A stretch of 64,000 nucleotides of DNA from positions 62,001 through 126,000 of the forward strand of contig JANQKZ010000045.1 in NCBI GenBank assembly GCA_028280845.1. Direction: 5' to 3'. The notes beneath the pieces were generated by a model. That model was not told the origin of the DNA. It was given only the letters and a program-made list of their open reading frames with translations, and searched no databases. The position numbers were made by a program, and so were the translations under genes. Every line of letters begins with the position of its first letter. Positions within the stretch are counted from its first letter, which is position 1. The stretch is from Opitutales bacterium. GTDB taxonomy: Bacteria; Verrucomicrobiota; Verrucomicrobiia; Opitutales; JABSRG01. This document shows positions 23,101-32,122 of this stretch, piece by piece.

Positions 23101-24735
23101 TTATCGCAACGCGCGCTGAGCCCAGGCGGCGACCACCTGAGCCACGTATTCAGTATCTGCCTTGCGCGTCAGCAAGTGATCCGCCGAGCCCAGAGAAATG
23201 AACGACTTCGGGTGTCGAAGGGCACTGAAGATCTCACCTGCATTGTCGATCGGAACTACAGTATCTCCCGGGGCATGCAGTAGGAGAAACTCCATATCGC
23301 TGAGGCCCTTCAAGGCCTCGCGGTGACAGTAGGTCTTGAAGTCGTCAAGGAACCGCTTCCCGATAACAAAAGTCCGCCCGGCCAGGTCGACCTCAGCCGC
23401 TCCGGACGTTTCTATCGTTTCCAGATGGTTCTCAAACAGGTGGGTGACATGGCCGGGATCCGAGGGAGCCGCGATCGTCACCACTGCCTTGACCCCTTTT
23501 AGAATGGACGCCGCTCCAAGGGCAGCGGCACCTCCGAGGGAGTGCCCGATCAAGAGCTGAGGCGACCTAAAATGCTCGGTCAACCAGGTCGCTCCAGCCC
23601 TCAGATCATGAAGGTTCGTTACAAATGAAGAATCCTTAAAGGCTCCATCCGATTGACCAATACCCGCAAAATCAATCCGCAAGGTGGCAATTCCTTCTCT
23701 GGCCAGACCTTGAGTGATCCGTTTTTCGGGAAAAAAGTCTTTTCCACAGGTAAAACAATGAGCAAATAAGGCAAAAGCCTTGGGAGACTGTTCCGGCATT
23801 TCCAAGACACCGGAAATCCTCCCCGAGGGACCAGAAAACTCGACGGCATTGGACGCTGGCTTCACCTCAAGGCTCGAGGTCACTTGGCCGGTCGGGTTCA
23901 ACTCTGCCATATACCCATCACGAGCTTCAAAGAGAACGGCCAATAACATGGCGCGAGCCGAAGTATCCCCACCAGCCAGCCCATTATCACTGATAGCCGA
24001 AGGAAAATCGGCTTTGGGCCGTAGCGCAAAATATAAGGTCAGGGGAAAAGCTTCGGGGAGGTGGCAAGTGAGTCCCATGCTATTGGATACCTTTCGGAAA
24101 TCATCGGGATCGGCCAGCTTGGCGGATTCCAGGAAGTTGACCACCTCCAGATCAGGGTAATCCCCCTCCGCTGCGGCCAGGTCGAGGGCAGCTGCCATAT
24201 CATGACCGCGCTTTATCGCGTGCACCGCCCGCACAAAGAACTCGGCCGCATCCGACACACCGGGATCCCCGTGTGTCAATGCAGTCTGCGCCCGGGCAGC
24301 TTGGACAGCCTCATTCAACGGCAAACCAAGATCCAGAATCGGACCAAGGCGCGAGGCTCCCGCTAAATCATTTGAAGCAGAGGAGCGACCCCCTTGTTGT
24401 TCCAAAGTCTTCGAGCTCGCCCCATCCAGATACCCATCATACGCCTTCATGTGGTCCACCCAATCTGAACGCCACCGGTCCGGATCAAACCCACCATGGC
24501 GACTGATCGACTCCTGCAGCATCCGGGTCTGGTCCCCATAATGGGTATTTTGTCCAGCCTTGCGGTTCGGGTGGTAAGAGCTAGCCGGATCTGTAGGCTC
24601 TGTGATTCCTTTCGGATACAGTCGCTCCAGTTTGTCCTGGTTGTAGACCCAGTGAGAACCCAGGGAAAGGGCGTCCGCCCAGATGGAGGCAGCTCCAAAT
24701 GAACTTAAATTCTTGGGGGTGTCGGTCATCGCCAT
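23101..24735 (-). CDS. ADP-ribosylglycohydrolase-like - alpha/beta hydrolase fusion
   Basis: 544 residues, no signal peptide. Residues about 1-270 belong to the ADP-ribosylglycohydrolase / J1-crystallin superfamily: ASIWADALSLGSHWVYN, THYGDQTRMLQESI, SNDLAGASRLGPIL and QTALTHGDPGVSDAAEFF. The classic (ADP-ribosyl)hydrolase DxDT metal motif near the C-terminal side is not seen, placing it nearer to J1-crystallin-like members. Residues about 290-544 are an alpha/beta hydrolase with oxyanion strand FALFAHCFTCGKD, nucleophile elbow IGHSLGG (Ser near residue 398), and late LLHAPGDTVVPIDNA and SADHLL giving the Asp and His. The second half resembles the hydrolase found joined to OsmC in other proteins. 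The substrate is unknown. ATG 24735 or 24729 are both possible. Confidence 0.82.
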   Translation of the reverse strand: MAMTDTPKNLSSFGAASIWADALSLGSHWVYNQDKLERLYPKGITEPTDPASSYHPNRKAGQNTHYGDQTRMLQESISRHGGFDPDRWRSDWVDHMKAYDGYLDGASSKTLEQQGGRSSASNDLAGASRLGPILDLGLPLNEAVQAARAQTALTHGDPGVSDAAEFFVRAVHAIKRGHDMAAALDLAAAEGDYPDLEVVNFLESAKLADPDDFRKVSNSMGLTCHLPEAFPLTLYFALRPKADFPSAISDNGLAGGDTSARAMLLAVLFEARDGYMAELNPTGQVTSSLEVKPASNAVEFSGPSGRISGVLEMPEQSPKAFALFAHCFTCGKDFFPEKRITQGLAREGIATLRIDFAGIGQSDGAFKDSSFVTNLHDLRAGATWLTEHFRSPQLLIGHSLGGAAALGAASILKGVKAVVTIAAPSDPGHVTHLFENHLETIETSGAAEVDLAGRTFVIGKRFLDDFKTYCHREALKGLSDMEFLLLHAPGDTVVPIDNAGEIFSALRHPKSFISLGSADHLLTRKADTEYVAQVVAAWAQRALR

Positions 24736-24934
24736 GTCAGTATGAGGAGCAGAAGTTGGGCATTATTTCCTCCAGCCAGCGGGAGGATGACCGTTCACTT
24801 TTCAAATCGCCCTATCGACTTTTTTCCGGGTTGTCCCGTCCAAGCAGCCATGCTCTATCCGGATTCTCGCATGCTTATCCATCGGCTGACAAACCTGCTT
24901 GGTAGTTGCACTATAAACGGATAAAGTCCCTATC

Positions 24935-25219
24935 TCATTCTGCAAGAATGAGATCAATCAGCTCATTCACTGTATGATGCGCTTCGAGAGGGTGCCGAAG
25001 CGGCAACTCAGGGTGCAACTCATAATGATTCTGCCGACCCTCCCGTTCGCGCTGTAGGTAGCCAGCTTCTTCCAAGTCGGCCACAATTCGCTGTACCGCC
25101 CGCTCTGTGATTCCCACCTGCTGAGCAACTTCCCGAAGGGGCTGATCAGGGCTCTTCGCCAGACAGATCATCACATGGGCGTGGTTCGTAAAAAAAGTCC
25201 AATGATGCGGAGCTTTCAT
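24935..25219 (-). CDS. Winged helix-turn-helix transcriptional regulator
   Basis: 94-residue MarR/ArsR-like winged-helix protein. The segment [20 protein letters not shown], then [18 protein letters not shown], is a textbook HTH with recognition helix. The wing follows as [15 protein letters not shown]. The opening [17 protein letters not shown] is characteristic of a small stand-alone regulator family I recall from many genomes. It is transcribed divergently from the stress-protein/Mrp operon, 39 bases from a perfect palindrome at 25259-25272. It is therefore the leading candidate for the factor that recognises that site, presumably with autoregulation. No sensor domain is present, so any signal must act on the DNA-binding domain itself or be indirect. 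Confidence 0.88.
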   Translation of the reverse strand: MKAPHHWTFFTNHAHVMICLAKSPDQPLREVAQQVGITERAVQRIVADLEEAGYLQREREGRQNHYELHPELPLRHPLEAHHTVNELIDLILAE

Positions 25220-25258
25220 TCCTAATACCCTTAATCACTTTTCCTGAAAAGTAAATAG

Positions 25259-25272
25259 CGAAAACTTTTTCG
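25259..25272. promoter_or_regulatory. Operator-like palindrome CGAAAA-N2-TTTTCG, site 1
   Basis: CGAAAACTTTTTCG is a perfect 6-2-6 palindrome, followed at once by CGAAATTT. It sits 39 bases from the start of the winged-helix regulator and 58 bases before the universal stress protein start. It could thus control both directions. The same core recurs at 32006-32019 (identical on the minus strand) and 49228-49241 (one centre base different). Confidence 0.7.
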
Positions 25273-25330
25273 CGAAATTTCAGTCGTTTCCACTTGCCAA
25301 ATTTGATTACGACATTTTTTTCGGCATTAA

Positions 25331-26239
25331 ATGAAGCGATATAAAAAGCTCCTTGTTCCCTTGAGTCTTCAAGCCGGGGATAGCATCGCCATCAAATGGG
25401 CTGCCAAAATATCACACCTTGCCGAAAGCCAGGAAGTCTTGTTCTGCCACAATCTGGAACTGCCTGAACTGCCTGAGACTGCCTTAGAGAAGTATCCATG
25501 GTTGAAAGCTCCTTTAGATAGTCAGGTTTCAGACCAAATGGAAAAACTGGTTGATGCCCACTGGAATGGACGGGAGGAAGCCCACCTGGATTACCTTGTC
25601 ACCAGCAAATCAAGCGCTGTTTTTTCCATCCTCGAGGCCGTGCTGGACCAGGAGACAGACTTGGTTGTGGTCAGCCAACAATCGTTTGGACGAGACCTCC
25701 CCATTCGGCTGGCAAGAAAAGCGCCTTGCTCAGTCATGGCCCTCCCGGATCAAGAAGAGATTGCCCTCAACCACATCATGGTGCCGACCGATTTCTCTAC
25801 CTACTCGGAGGCCGCCCTAGACGTCGGCTTAGCCTTTGCCGAAGCTGAGGGATTGGCTCAATTGGATAGTGTCCATATCTTCAATCTGGGCAATTTCTCA
25901 CACCGCGTCACCCTTCCTGAAAAAGATCTGATCCAGATGGAAGAGGATTTCGTGGAAGGCAAACACCAAAAGTATCTGGAACAGCAAAATTTGCGGGGCT
26001 TGGATGTGCGCCCCTTCGAAATTTTTCATAATTTAATCGGGGCGGGCATCTTCATGCACGCCCGGGAGAAGGAAGCCGATCTCATTGTAGCCGGCTGTCG
26101 AGGACGCAACACGGTGACCTCTCTCCTGCTGGGTAGCAATGCCGAGGAACTCCTGCGACAAGCGCGAGTGCCGGTTATTGCCGCAAAGCAGAAAGGGACG
26201 GGCCAGGGTCTACTCGAAGCCATGTTAAACCCTGAGTAA
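25331..26239 (+). CDS. Tandem universal stress protein (UspA family)
   Basis: 302 residues comprising two UspA domains. Domain 1 (about 1-145) begins KRYKKLLVPLSLQAGDSIA but lacks the full ATP-binding GxxGx9GS signature. Domain 2 (about 148-295) begins HIMVPTDFSTYSEAALDVGL and has GCRGRNTVTSLLLGSNAEEL, which fits the ATP-binding pattern. The pairing of a degenerate and an intact domain is common in tandem USPs. It is the first gene of the Mrp transcription unit, with 11 bases to mrpA, and lies directly downstream of palindrome site 1. A regulatory partnership with the antiporter is inferred from this linkage only. Confidence 0.88.
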   Translation: MKRYKKLLVPLSLQAGDSIAIKWAAKISHLAESQEVLFCHNLELPELPETALEKYPWLKAPLDSQVSDQMEKLVDAHWNGREEAHLDYLVTSKSSAVFSILEAVLDQETDLVVVSQQSFGRDLPIRLARKAPCSVMALPDQEEIALNHIMVPTDFSTYSEAALDVGLAFAEAEGLAQLDSVHIFNLGNFSHRVTLPEKDLIQMEEDFVEGKHQKYLEQQNLRGLDVRPFEIFHNLIGAGIFMHAREKEADLIVAGCRGRNTVTSLLLGSNAEELLRQARVPVIAAKQKGTGQGLLEAMLNPE

Positions 26240-26250
26240 GACCTCCTCCT

Positions 26251-28584
26251 ATGTGGCTTGTAGCTGTAGTTATCGTACCCCTGGTCGCTGCATTAGGGGC
26301 GGGTTTCATCGGGCGAATTCCCCGCTCGGCGCGACCAGGGGTACTCTTTCTTCCAGCCTTTCTGGCTTGGATCGGATTACTTGTCTGCGGAATTTCTGCA
26401 TTCCAGGGCAACCTGCCTACTGCGTTTTCCCTGGCCTGGTTCCCTCAATTAGAAGTCAACCTGGACTTTAATCTCACAGGCCTGGGATGGCTGCTGGGTC
26501 TTTTAATCACAGGTATTGGCTCCCTCATCCTCCTCTATGCCGGGGGCTATATGGGGGGAGCTAAACAGGAAGCGCGCCTTTACGCCTATCTCTACCTCTT
26601 CATGTTTGCCATGCTTGGGTTGGCGTTTTCCGACAACTTAATTCTGACCTTTGTCTTTTGGGAACTGACCAGCGTTGTCTCCTATCTGCTCATCAGCTTT
26701 AAACATGAGTATGCAGAGGCCAGGCGCAATGCGCTCCAGGGCCTGCTGATTACCGGGTTGGGCGGAATGGCCCTCATGGCCGGATTCATTCTCCTCGCCT
26801 CAGCGACCGGGACCTGGCGCATTTCTGAGTTAGCCCTGTTGGGAGACCAAGTGGTCCAGCATCCGCACTACATCGGCATCCTCACTCTTGTTCTTCTCGG
26901 TGCCTTCACGAAGTCTGCGCAGTTTCCTTTTCACGTCTGGTTACCCAACGCGATGTCGGCTCCCACACCGGTCAGTGCCTATCTGCACTCGGCCACCATG
27001 GTGAAAGCCGGAGTGTTTCTCCTCGCGCTCTTCACGCCTATCCTGGGTCAAACCCCGGCCTGGACCTGGACCCTATCCCTCGTGGGCGGAATTACCTTTC
27101 TGCACGGATGTATCCTCGGCCTCCTCCACCAGGATCTGAAAAAAATCCTGGCCGGAACGACTATTGCTGTTCTCGGGATGCTTGTCTTCCTTTTAGGACT
27201 CGGCACTGACAAAGCCTTCCATGCCGCCATCCTCCTGCTGCTTGCCCACGCCTTTTACAAGGCGTCCCTTTTTATGATGGCTGGCAATGTGGATCAGGCC
27301 ACAGGAACCCGGGACCTGCGTCGACTCCAGGGCTTGCGCCGACTCATGCCATGGACCGCTCTAACCGCCGGCCTGGCCGCCTTCTCCAAAATGGGGCTCC
27401 CCCCCTTTTGGGGATTCATCGGCAAAGAATACGCTTACAAGGCGGGATTGGATACGGCAGTTCCAATCTGGGGCACCGGCACCCTCCTCCTTGGCAGCCT
27501 GCTTCTCTTCGCCATTGCCGTCAAAGTCGCCATCATCCCGTTCTGGACGAAGCCGGCGGCAACATCTGCCGAATCCAAGGTCTCCGAGGTCAAGCTGACC
27601 ATGCGATGGCCTCCCCTCACCCTTGCCATGCTCGGGTTGCTAACCGGGTTGGCGCCGAGCTTTTTGCAATTCCCCGTCGACAAGGCCGTCGCGACCATCA
27701 CCAACGCCCCCTTTGAAGCCAGCATCTACCTATGGCAGGGCTTTAACCTGCCCCTTCTCCTCAGCGGCCTTACGGTTCTTGGAGGCCTCGCCTTTTTTGG
27801 TCTTACCCGCAGCCCGCTGTTAAATAGGCTAGCCTTCAAGCCATTGGCCGATAGCATCTACGACATTTGCCTCAAGGGCGTCCTTGATACGGCAAAGCAC
27901 ACCACAAAGACCCTACAGTCGGGCTATCTTCGGAACTACCTGCTCATCATTCTGGCTTCTACCTTCGTCCTTGTCTTTTATAAGCTCTACCGCTTCGGTG
28001 GCTGGCCTTCCCTCGACTGGAGCGGAGCCGGTCAGCCCCTTATCCTGGGGGTTCTCCTGCTCATGGTGATTGCCATCTGGTCGGCTACCACGGCTCACTC
28101 CCGGTTGGTAGCCCTGATCTCCCTGGGCAGCCTGGGGTATGGGGTCGCCCTGATCTTCGCCTTCTTCGGGGCCCCTGATCTGGCCATCACACAAATCTTG
28201 GTCGAAACCTTAACGGTCGTTCTCTTTGCCTGGGTCATCGCCAAGCTTCCCGATTACCACCCGCTTTCGTCGCAACGCTCCCGCTGGATTGACGCCGGCA
28301 TCAGCTTGACTGCGGGGGCCATGCTCACTGTCCTCGTCCTCAAAGCGCAAATCATTGAGCTCGGCCCCAGGATATCTGAGTTGATGGTCGACTGGAGCCT
28401 TCCTCAGGCTTTCGGAGCAAATGTGGTGAATGTTATCCTGGTCGATTTTCGCGCGCTCGACACATTCGGGGAAGTCATCGTCATTGCCATAGCAGCTCTG
28501 GGGGTCTGGGCCCTCCTGACCCGCCCCTATCAGCCCAAGCCGAAACCGGCATCCAACCCAAACCCAAGCAAGAAGGAGTCCTGA
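26251..28584 (+). CDS. mrpA: Na+/H+ antiporter Mrp complex subunit A
   Basis: 777-residue polytopic membrane protein, the largest subunit of the multi-subunit cation/proton antiporter and homologous to NuoL. The antiporter core motif FTKSAQFPFHVWLPNAMSAP (near residue 220) followed by VSAYLHSATMVKAG contains the key Lys/His of the proton path. YKASLFMMAGNVDQATGTRD follows. The C-terminal extension carries GAPDLAITQILVETLTVVLF (DUF4040) and an MbhE-like end, ILVDFRALDTFGEVIVIAI. All domains expected for a full MrpA are present, although it is at the short end of the length range. It is followed by mrpB after three bases. It needs subunits B-G to work. Confidence 0.93.
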   Translation: MWLVAVVIVPLVAALGAGFIGRIPRSARPGVLFLPAFLAWIGLLVCGISAFQGNLPTAFSLAWFPQLEVNLDFNLTGLGWLLGLLITGIGSLILLYAGGYMGGAKQEARLYAYLYLFMFAMLGLAFSDNLILTFVFWELTSVVSYLLISFKHEYAEARRNALQGLLITGLGGMALMAGFILLASATGTWRISELALLGDQVVQHPHYIGILTLVLLGAFTKSAQFPFHVWLPNAMSAPTPVSAYLHSATMVKAGVFLLALFTPILGQTPAWTWTLSLVGGITFLHGCILGLLHQDLKKILAGTTIAVLGMLVFLLGLGTDKAFHAAILLLLAHAFYKASLFMMAGNVDQATGTRDLRRLQGLRRLMPWTALTAGLAAFSKMGLPPFWGFIGKEYAYKAGLDTAVPIWGTGTLLLGSLLLFAIAVKVAIIPFWTKPAATSAESKVSEVKLTMRWPPLTLAMLGLLTGLAPSFLQFPVDKAVATITNAPFEASIYLWQGFNLPLLLSGLTVLGGLAFFGLTRSPLLNRLAFKPLADSIYDICLKGVLDTAKHTTKTLQSGYLRNYLLIILASTFVLVFYKLYRFGGWPSLDWSGAGQPLILGVLLLMVIAIWSATTAHSRLVALISLGSLGYGVALIFAFFGAPDLAITQILVETLTVVLFAWVIAKLPDYHPLSSQRSRWIDAGISLTAGAMLTVLVLKAQIIELGPRISELMVDWSLPQAFGANVVNVILVDFRALDTFGEVIVIAIAALGVWALLTRPYQPKPKPASNPNPSKKES

Positions 28585-28587
28585 GCT

Positions 28588-29010
28588 ATGCCCGCAGCCC
28601 CATTACTTCAAATTGCGACCCGCTACCTGGCCCCCATCCTGGCAGTCCTCTCCCTCCTGGTTCTCTACCGTGGACACAATCTCCCGGGAGGCGGATTTAT
28701 TGGCGGACTCCTGCTCGCAGCCGCCATCCTTCTGGTCGCGATTGCCGAGGGATGGGATGTCGTCAACAAGAAGCTTCCGGTAGATCCCCTTACCCTCCTC
28801 ACCCTTGGTCTGGGCATAGCCCTGCTCAGCGGCCTGCCCAGCCTGTTCTTTGGCCAGCCCTATTTGACTGGCCAGTGGCTACCCGGTCTCGAACTCCCCA
28901 TAATCGGGAAGGTGAAACTGGGGACGCCCATTGTCTTCGACCTCGGAGTCTACTTCGCCGTCACCGGTTTCACCCTGAAATGCGCCAACGCCTTTGCTGA
29001 AGAATCCTGA
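28588..29010 (+). CDS. mrpB: Na+/H+ antiporter Mrp complex subunit B
   Basis: 140-residue MnhB-domain membrane protein with about four membrane helices. The family hallmark RGHNLPGGGFIGGLLLAA is at residues about 27-45. The C-terminus GTPIVFDLGVYFAVTGF is also typical of MnhB. It starts three bases after mrpA and ends one base before mrpC, consistent with stoichiometric translation of the complex. Confidence 0.93.
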   Translation: MPAAPLLQIATRYLAPILAVLSLLVLYRGHNLPGGGFIGGLLLAAAILLVAIAEGWDVVNKKLPVDPLTLLTLGLGIALLSGLPSLFFGQPYLTGQWLPGLELPIIGKVKLGTPIVFDLGVYFAVTGFTLKCANAFAEES

Positions 29011-29011
29011 C

Positions 29012-29365
29012 ATGGAAACCTTAATTGCCATCCTCATCGGAACCCTCTTTGCCGGAGGTATTTACTGCATGTTACGCCGCAGTATCATGAAGGTCGTCAT
29101 CGGCCTCATGCTCCTCAGCCAGGCAGCCAACTTGCTTGTGTTTACCTCTGGCGGCCTGACTGCCCAGGGACCGGTCTTTCTCTCATCAGCCGAAACCGGC
29201 TCCACCCTTGCTCAAGCTGACCCCCTCCCTCAGGCCCTCGTCCTCACCGCCATTGTGATTGGCTTCGGGGTCATTATTTTTTCCCTTTCACTGCTCCTCA
29301 AGGCTCATCAGGCCGTCGGCAGTGACGACATCAACGCCTTTAACAAGACGGACCAGGTATCATGA
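29012..29365 (+). CDS. mrpC: Na+/H+ antiporter Mrp complex subunit C
   Basis: 118-residue NuoK-like subunit with three predicted membrane helices. Motifs typical for MrpC are CMLRRSIMKVVIGLMLLSQA, NLLVFTSGG and DPLPQALVLTAIVIGFGVII. ATG 29012 is chosen; the frame stays open further upstream, but that would overlap mrpB. The last four bases overlap the mrpD start (ATGA). Confidence 0.92.
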   Translation: METLIAILIGTLFAGGIYCMLRRSIMKVVIGLMLLSQAANLLVFTSGGLTAQGPVFLSSAETGSTLAQADPLPQALVLTAIVIGFGVIIFSLSLLLKAHQAVGSDDINAFNKTDQVS

Positions 29366-30879
29366 TCTGGACCTTGGCTCCCATCCTGATTCCCCTCACC
29401 TCGGCCCTCCTCGCGATGGCCGCCCGAGGGCATCCCCATATGGTCCGAGCAATCGGGGTGACGGGTGCTATCCTCCTCTGCGGGGCTGGCTTTGGCCTCC
29501 TATGGGCAGTAGAGAACCAGGGCGTCATCGTCCTGCAGGCCGGTAACTGGCCTGCGCCGGTAGGCATCAGTCTGGTGGCGGACCTGCTCAGCGCACTGAT
29601 GGTTACGATTACGGGAATCATCAGCCTGGCGGTAGCCATCTACTCCCTCCGCGACGTCAACCGGAACCTCCTCAAGTCGCATTACTTTGCGCTCTTCCAC
29701 TTCCTTCTCCTCGGGGTAAACGGGGCGTTTCTGACCGGAGATCTCTTCAACCTCTTCGTCTGGTTTGAAGTGATGCTCCTGTCGTCCTTCGTTCTCATCA
29801 CCATGGAAGGCAAACGGCAGCAATTGGAGGGAGGAGTCAAATACCTGGTTATCAATCTGGTCGCTTCGGCCTTATTCCTCAGCGGAATTGGAATTCTGTA
29901 TGGAAAACTCGGCACGCTGAATATGGCCGACATCGCACTCCGTCTTGCCAATACCCCCGACGCCTTTCTCATCAATAGCAGTTCCATCCTCCTTCTGGTC
30001 GCCTTCGCCATCAAGGCGGGCATGTTTCCTTTCTTCTTCTGGTTACCCGCCTCCTACCATACACCGCAGGTAGCTATTTCCGCCCTCTTTGCCGGGCTGC
30101 TCACCAAGGTCGGGGTATATGCCCTTATCCGATCCTACACCCTGCTTTTCAATTCCCAGTTTGCTGTTATGCAGGACGTACTCATCGTCCTTGCAGGTGC
30201 CACGATGATCACTGGTGTCTTTGGAGCAGCCACGCAATTTGAAATTCGCAAGATCCTCTCCTTTCATATCGTCAGCCAGATCGGGTATATGATCATGGGG
30301 CTGGCTATTGGAAGTGCCCTGGCCCTGGCCGCTGCCGTCTTCTATATTCTGCACCACATCATCGTTAAAACGAACCTCTTCCTCGTGGGAGGACTCATCA
30401 TGCGTAAATGTGGTACCAGCGATCTCGCTCGTACGGGCGGTCTCTACAAGTGGGCCCCCGGGTTGGCCCTCCTCTTTTTTATTCCGGCTTTCTCCCTCGG
30501 AGGTATTCCTCCACTGTCGGGATTCTGGGCTAAGTTCTCCGTCATCCAGGCCGGGCTTGAGGCTGAGCATTACGCCCTCGTCGCCGCCGCCCTGCTCGTT
30601 GGTGTGCTAACCCTTTATTCGATGATCAAGATCTGGGCGGAAGCCTTTTTGAAGGCAAAGCCGATGGATAGTCGTGCGCCTGCAGAGAATGCTCCTGGCC
30701 CCAATCTCCACTGGACCCTGGTCGTCCCCTGCGTCATCCTGGCCCTGCTGACCGTCTGGATCGGCCTGGCCGGAGCCCCTCTGCTCAACCTTGCTCTGGC
30801 TACCAGCGAACAGCTGTTAAACCCGGAAATTTATATCGAAGCCGTCCTCAACCCGCCCATCGCCCACTATGAAAAATAG
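29362..30879 (+). CDS. mrpD: Na+/H+ antiporter Mrp complex subunit D
   Basis: 505-residue NuoM/N-like proton-translocating subunit with some 14 membrane helices. Diagnostic segments are LFVWFEVMLLSSFVLI with its conserved Glu (the TM5 proton residue), AIKAGMFPFFFWLPASYHTP with Lys, and HIVSQIGYMIMGLAIG. The Glu and Lys positions indicate a functional channel. It overlaps mrpC by four bases and mrpE by eleven, so translation is coupled. Confidence 0.93.
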   Translation: MIWTLAPILIPLTSALLAMAARGHPHMVRAIGVTGAILLCGAGFGLLWAVENQGVIVLQAGNWPAPVGISLVADLLSALMVTITGIISLAVAIYSLRDVNRNLLKSHYFALFHFLLLGVNGAFLTGDLFNLFVWFEVMLLSSFVLITMEGKRQQLEGGVKYLVINLVASALFLSGIGILYGKLGTLNMADIALRLANTPDAFLINSSSILLLVAFAIKAGMFPFFFWLPASYHTPQVAISALFAGLLTKVGVYALIRSYTLLFNSQFAVMQDVLIVLAGATMITGVFGAATQFEIRKILSFHIVSQIGYMIMGLAIGSALALAAAVFYILHHIIVKTNLFLVGGLIMRKCGTSDLARTGGLYKWAPGLALLFFIPAFSLGGIPPLSGFWAKFSVIQAGLEAEHYALVAAALLVGVLTLYSMIKIWAEAFLKAKPMDSRAPAENAPGPNLHWTLVVPCVILALLTVWIGLAGAPLLNLALATSEQLLNPEIYIEAVLNPPIAHYEK

Positions 30880-31204
30880 ACTCGTATTATGGATCAGACG
30901 AGCCGAGTTTGCCGCCTTCTATCTCCGGGAGATAGTGGCCTCGAACTTGAAGGTGGCCTTCGACGTCTTGACTCCCAAACACCGTATGAAACCCGCCATG
31001 CTGTCGCTCGACGTCGAAGGGCTAACGGATCGCCAGCTCCTCGCCATGGCAAATCTCCTGACGATGACCCCGGGCACGCTCAGTGTGGATGTTTCCCCCG
31101 ACCGCCGGTTTCTCCTGGTTCACGCCATGTATGTCGACCGACCGGAAAATGCAGCCTGGCGCTTGGAGTATGAATTTAAAAAGAGGATCTGCCATGTATT
31201 CTGA
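30869..31204 (+). CDS. mrpE: Na+/H+ antiporter Mrp complex subunit E, short form
   Basis: 111-residue MnhE protein. The conserved C-terminal soluble part is present: YLREIVASNLKVAFDVLTP, LANLLTMTPGTLSVDVSP and LLVHAMYVDRPENA. Compared with the roughly 160-residue Bacillus protein, the two N-terminal membrane helices appear to be missing. Only one weakly hydrophobic helix remains near the start. No upstream in-frame extension could supply them, because the frame runs inside mrpD. Whether the short form is typical for this lineage I cannot say from sequence alone. Confidence 0.88.
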   Translation: MKNRLVLWIRRAEFAAFYLREIVASNLKVAFDVLTPKHRMKPAMLSLDVEGLTDRQLLAMANLLTMTPGTLSVDVSPDRRFLLVHAMYVDRPENAAWRLEYEFKKRICHVF

Positions 31205-31484
31205 GCCATTCTTTATTCCAGCATGGGTACTGTGGACCTGCCAGGTCGTCCTCGGTGCTTCCATCGTTTTGACCATGATCCGGGTTATCCTCGGACCCAG
31301 CACCCCCGACCGCCTCCTTGCCCTGGACCTGCTGGCCTCCCTCACCATGGGACAGGCCATCCTCCTCGTCTTCATGAGTCAGTTTATCTCCTACCTGGAT
31401 ATTGCCTCGGCCATCGCCGTCGTCAGCTTCCTCGCCACGGTGGCCTTTTCCCGTTATCTGGAAAAACAGGAGAAGCCCATATGA
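31194..31484 (+). CDS. mrpF: Na+/H+ antiporter Mrp complex subunit F
   Basis: 96-residue MnhF subunit with three predicted membrane helices. IRVILGPSTPDRLLALDLLA is the family signature around residues 29-48, and YLDIASAIAVVSFLATVAFS forms the last helix. It starts inside the last codons of mrpE (11-base overlap) and overlaps mrpG by four bases. Confidence 0.92.
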   Translation: MYSEPFFIPAWVLWTCQVVLGASIVLTMIRVILGPSTPDRLLALDLLASLTMGQAILLVFMSQFISYLDIASAIAVVSFLATVAFSRYLEKQEKPI

Positions 31485-31864
31485 TTGTCGTCGCCTCCTT
31501 CTTTCTCCTTGCCGGTGTAGGATTTTCACTCATCGCAGCCATCGGTGTTCTGCGCATGCCGGACGTCTACTGCCGCATGCATGCCGCCACCAAGGCCGGC
31601 GCTTTTGGCGCGTGTCTCATGATCCTGAGCCTGTTGGTGGCCCAACCCTCCCTCCGGCTTTTTATCCAGGGTTTCCTCCTCATCGCCTTCTTCTACCTCA
31701 CCGCCCCCGTTGCCGCGCAAATGCTGGGGCGGGTAGCCATCCTCAGGAAGATCCCCCTCTGGCAGCCTCAGGAATCCCGGGAAAGGCAAGAAGACGCGGA
31801 CCCCTTCAGCGCCCATCGGTCCGCTTCAAATCCAGTTTCTCCCAGGAAAATGCCGGGGCATTAA
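31481..31864 (+). CDS. mrpG: Na+/H+ antiporter Mrp complex subunit G
   Basis: 127-residue MnhG subunit. IGVLRMPDVYCRMHAATKAG is the defining motif, followed by a long hydrophobic pair ending LLIAFFYLTAPVAAQMLG. The C-terminal 30 residues form a polar tail beyond the usual end. It is the last gene of the unit. No clear terminator hairpin follows before the SbtA-like gene, so read-through is possible. Confidence 0.9.
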   Translation: MIVVASFFLLAGVGFSLIAAIGVLRMPDVYCRMHAATKAGAFGACLMILSLLVAQPSLRLFIQGFLLIAFFYLTAPVAAQMLGRVAILRKIPLWQPQESRERQEDADPFSAHRSASNPVSPRKMPGH

Positions 31865-32005
31865 TTGTCAGCTCCTTCTACCCGGTAGCAGTGCAGGGGG
31901 CACGCATAAAGGGATCCATCGATTTCGGACCCATGGTTTCCACTACCTCGCGGGTTTGCCCAGATACGTAATTCCCCCATCTCTGATTTTACGAAACTAA
32001 AATAC

Positions 32006-32019
32006 CGAAAAAGTTTTCG
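32006..32019. promoter_or_regulatory. Operator-like palindrome CGAAAA-N2-TTTTCG, site 2
   Basis: CGAAAAAGTTTTCG, which on the minus strand reads exactly as site 1 (CGAAAACTTTTTCG). The symmetry extends outward as AAAATAC on the left and GTATTTT on the right, overlapping the core by one base on the right. It lies 119 bases before the start of the SbtA-like transporter gene. Confidence 0.7.
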
Positions 32020-32107
32020 TATTTTTATCTTGCGGTATTTAATTCGCGACATTCATTTCGTATGTAAATCTGCCGCACTACAGCTACAACAGTTTATCAT
32101 GAACCTG

Positions 32108-32122
32108 CAGGGCTTCGCCCTG
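32108..32122 (+). promoter_or_regulatory. Stable stem-loop just before the SbtA start
   Basis: CAGGGC (32108-32113) pairs perfectly with GCCCTG (32117-32122) across the loop TTC. It is only 16 bases upstream of the transporter ATG, so in the mRNA it would stand next to the ribosome entry site. No Shine-Dalgarno sequence is visible between hairpin and ATG. A role in translational control is possible. Confidence 0.4.
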
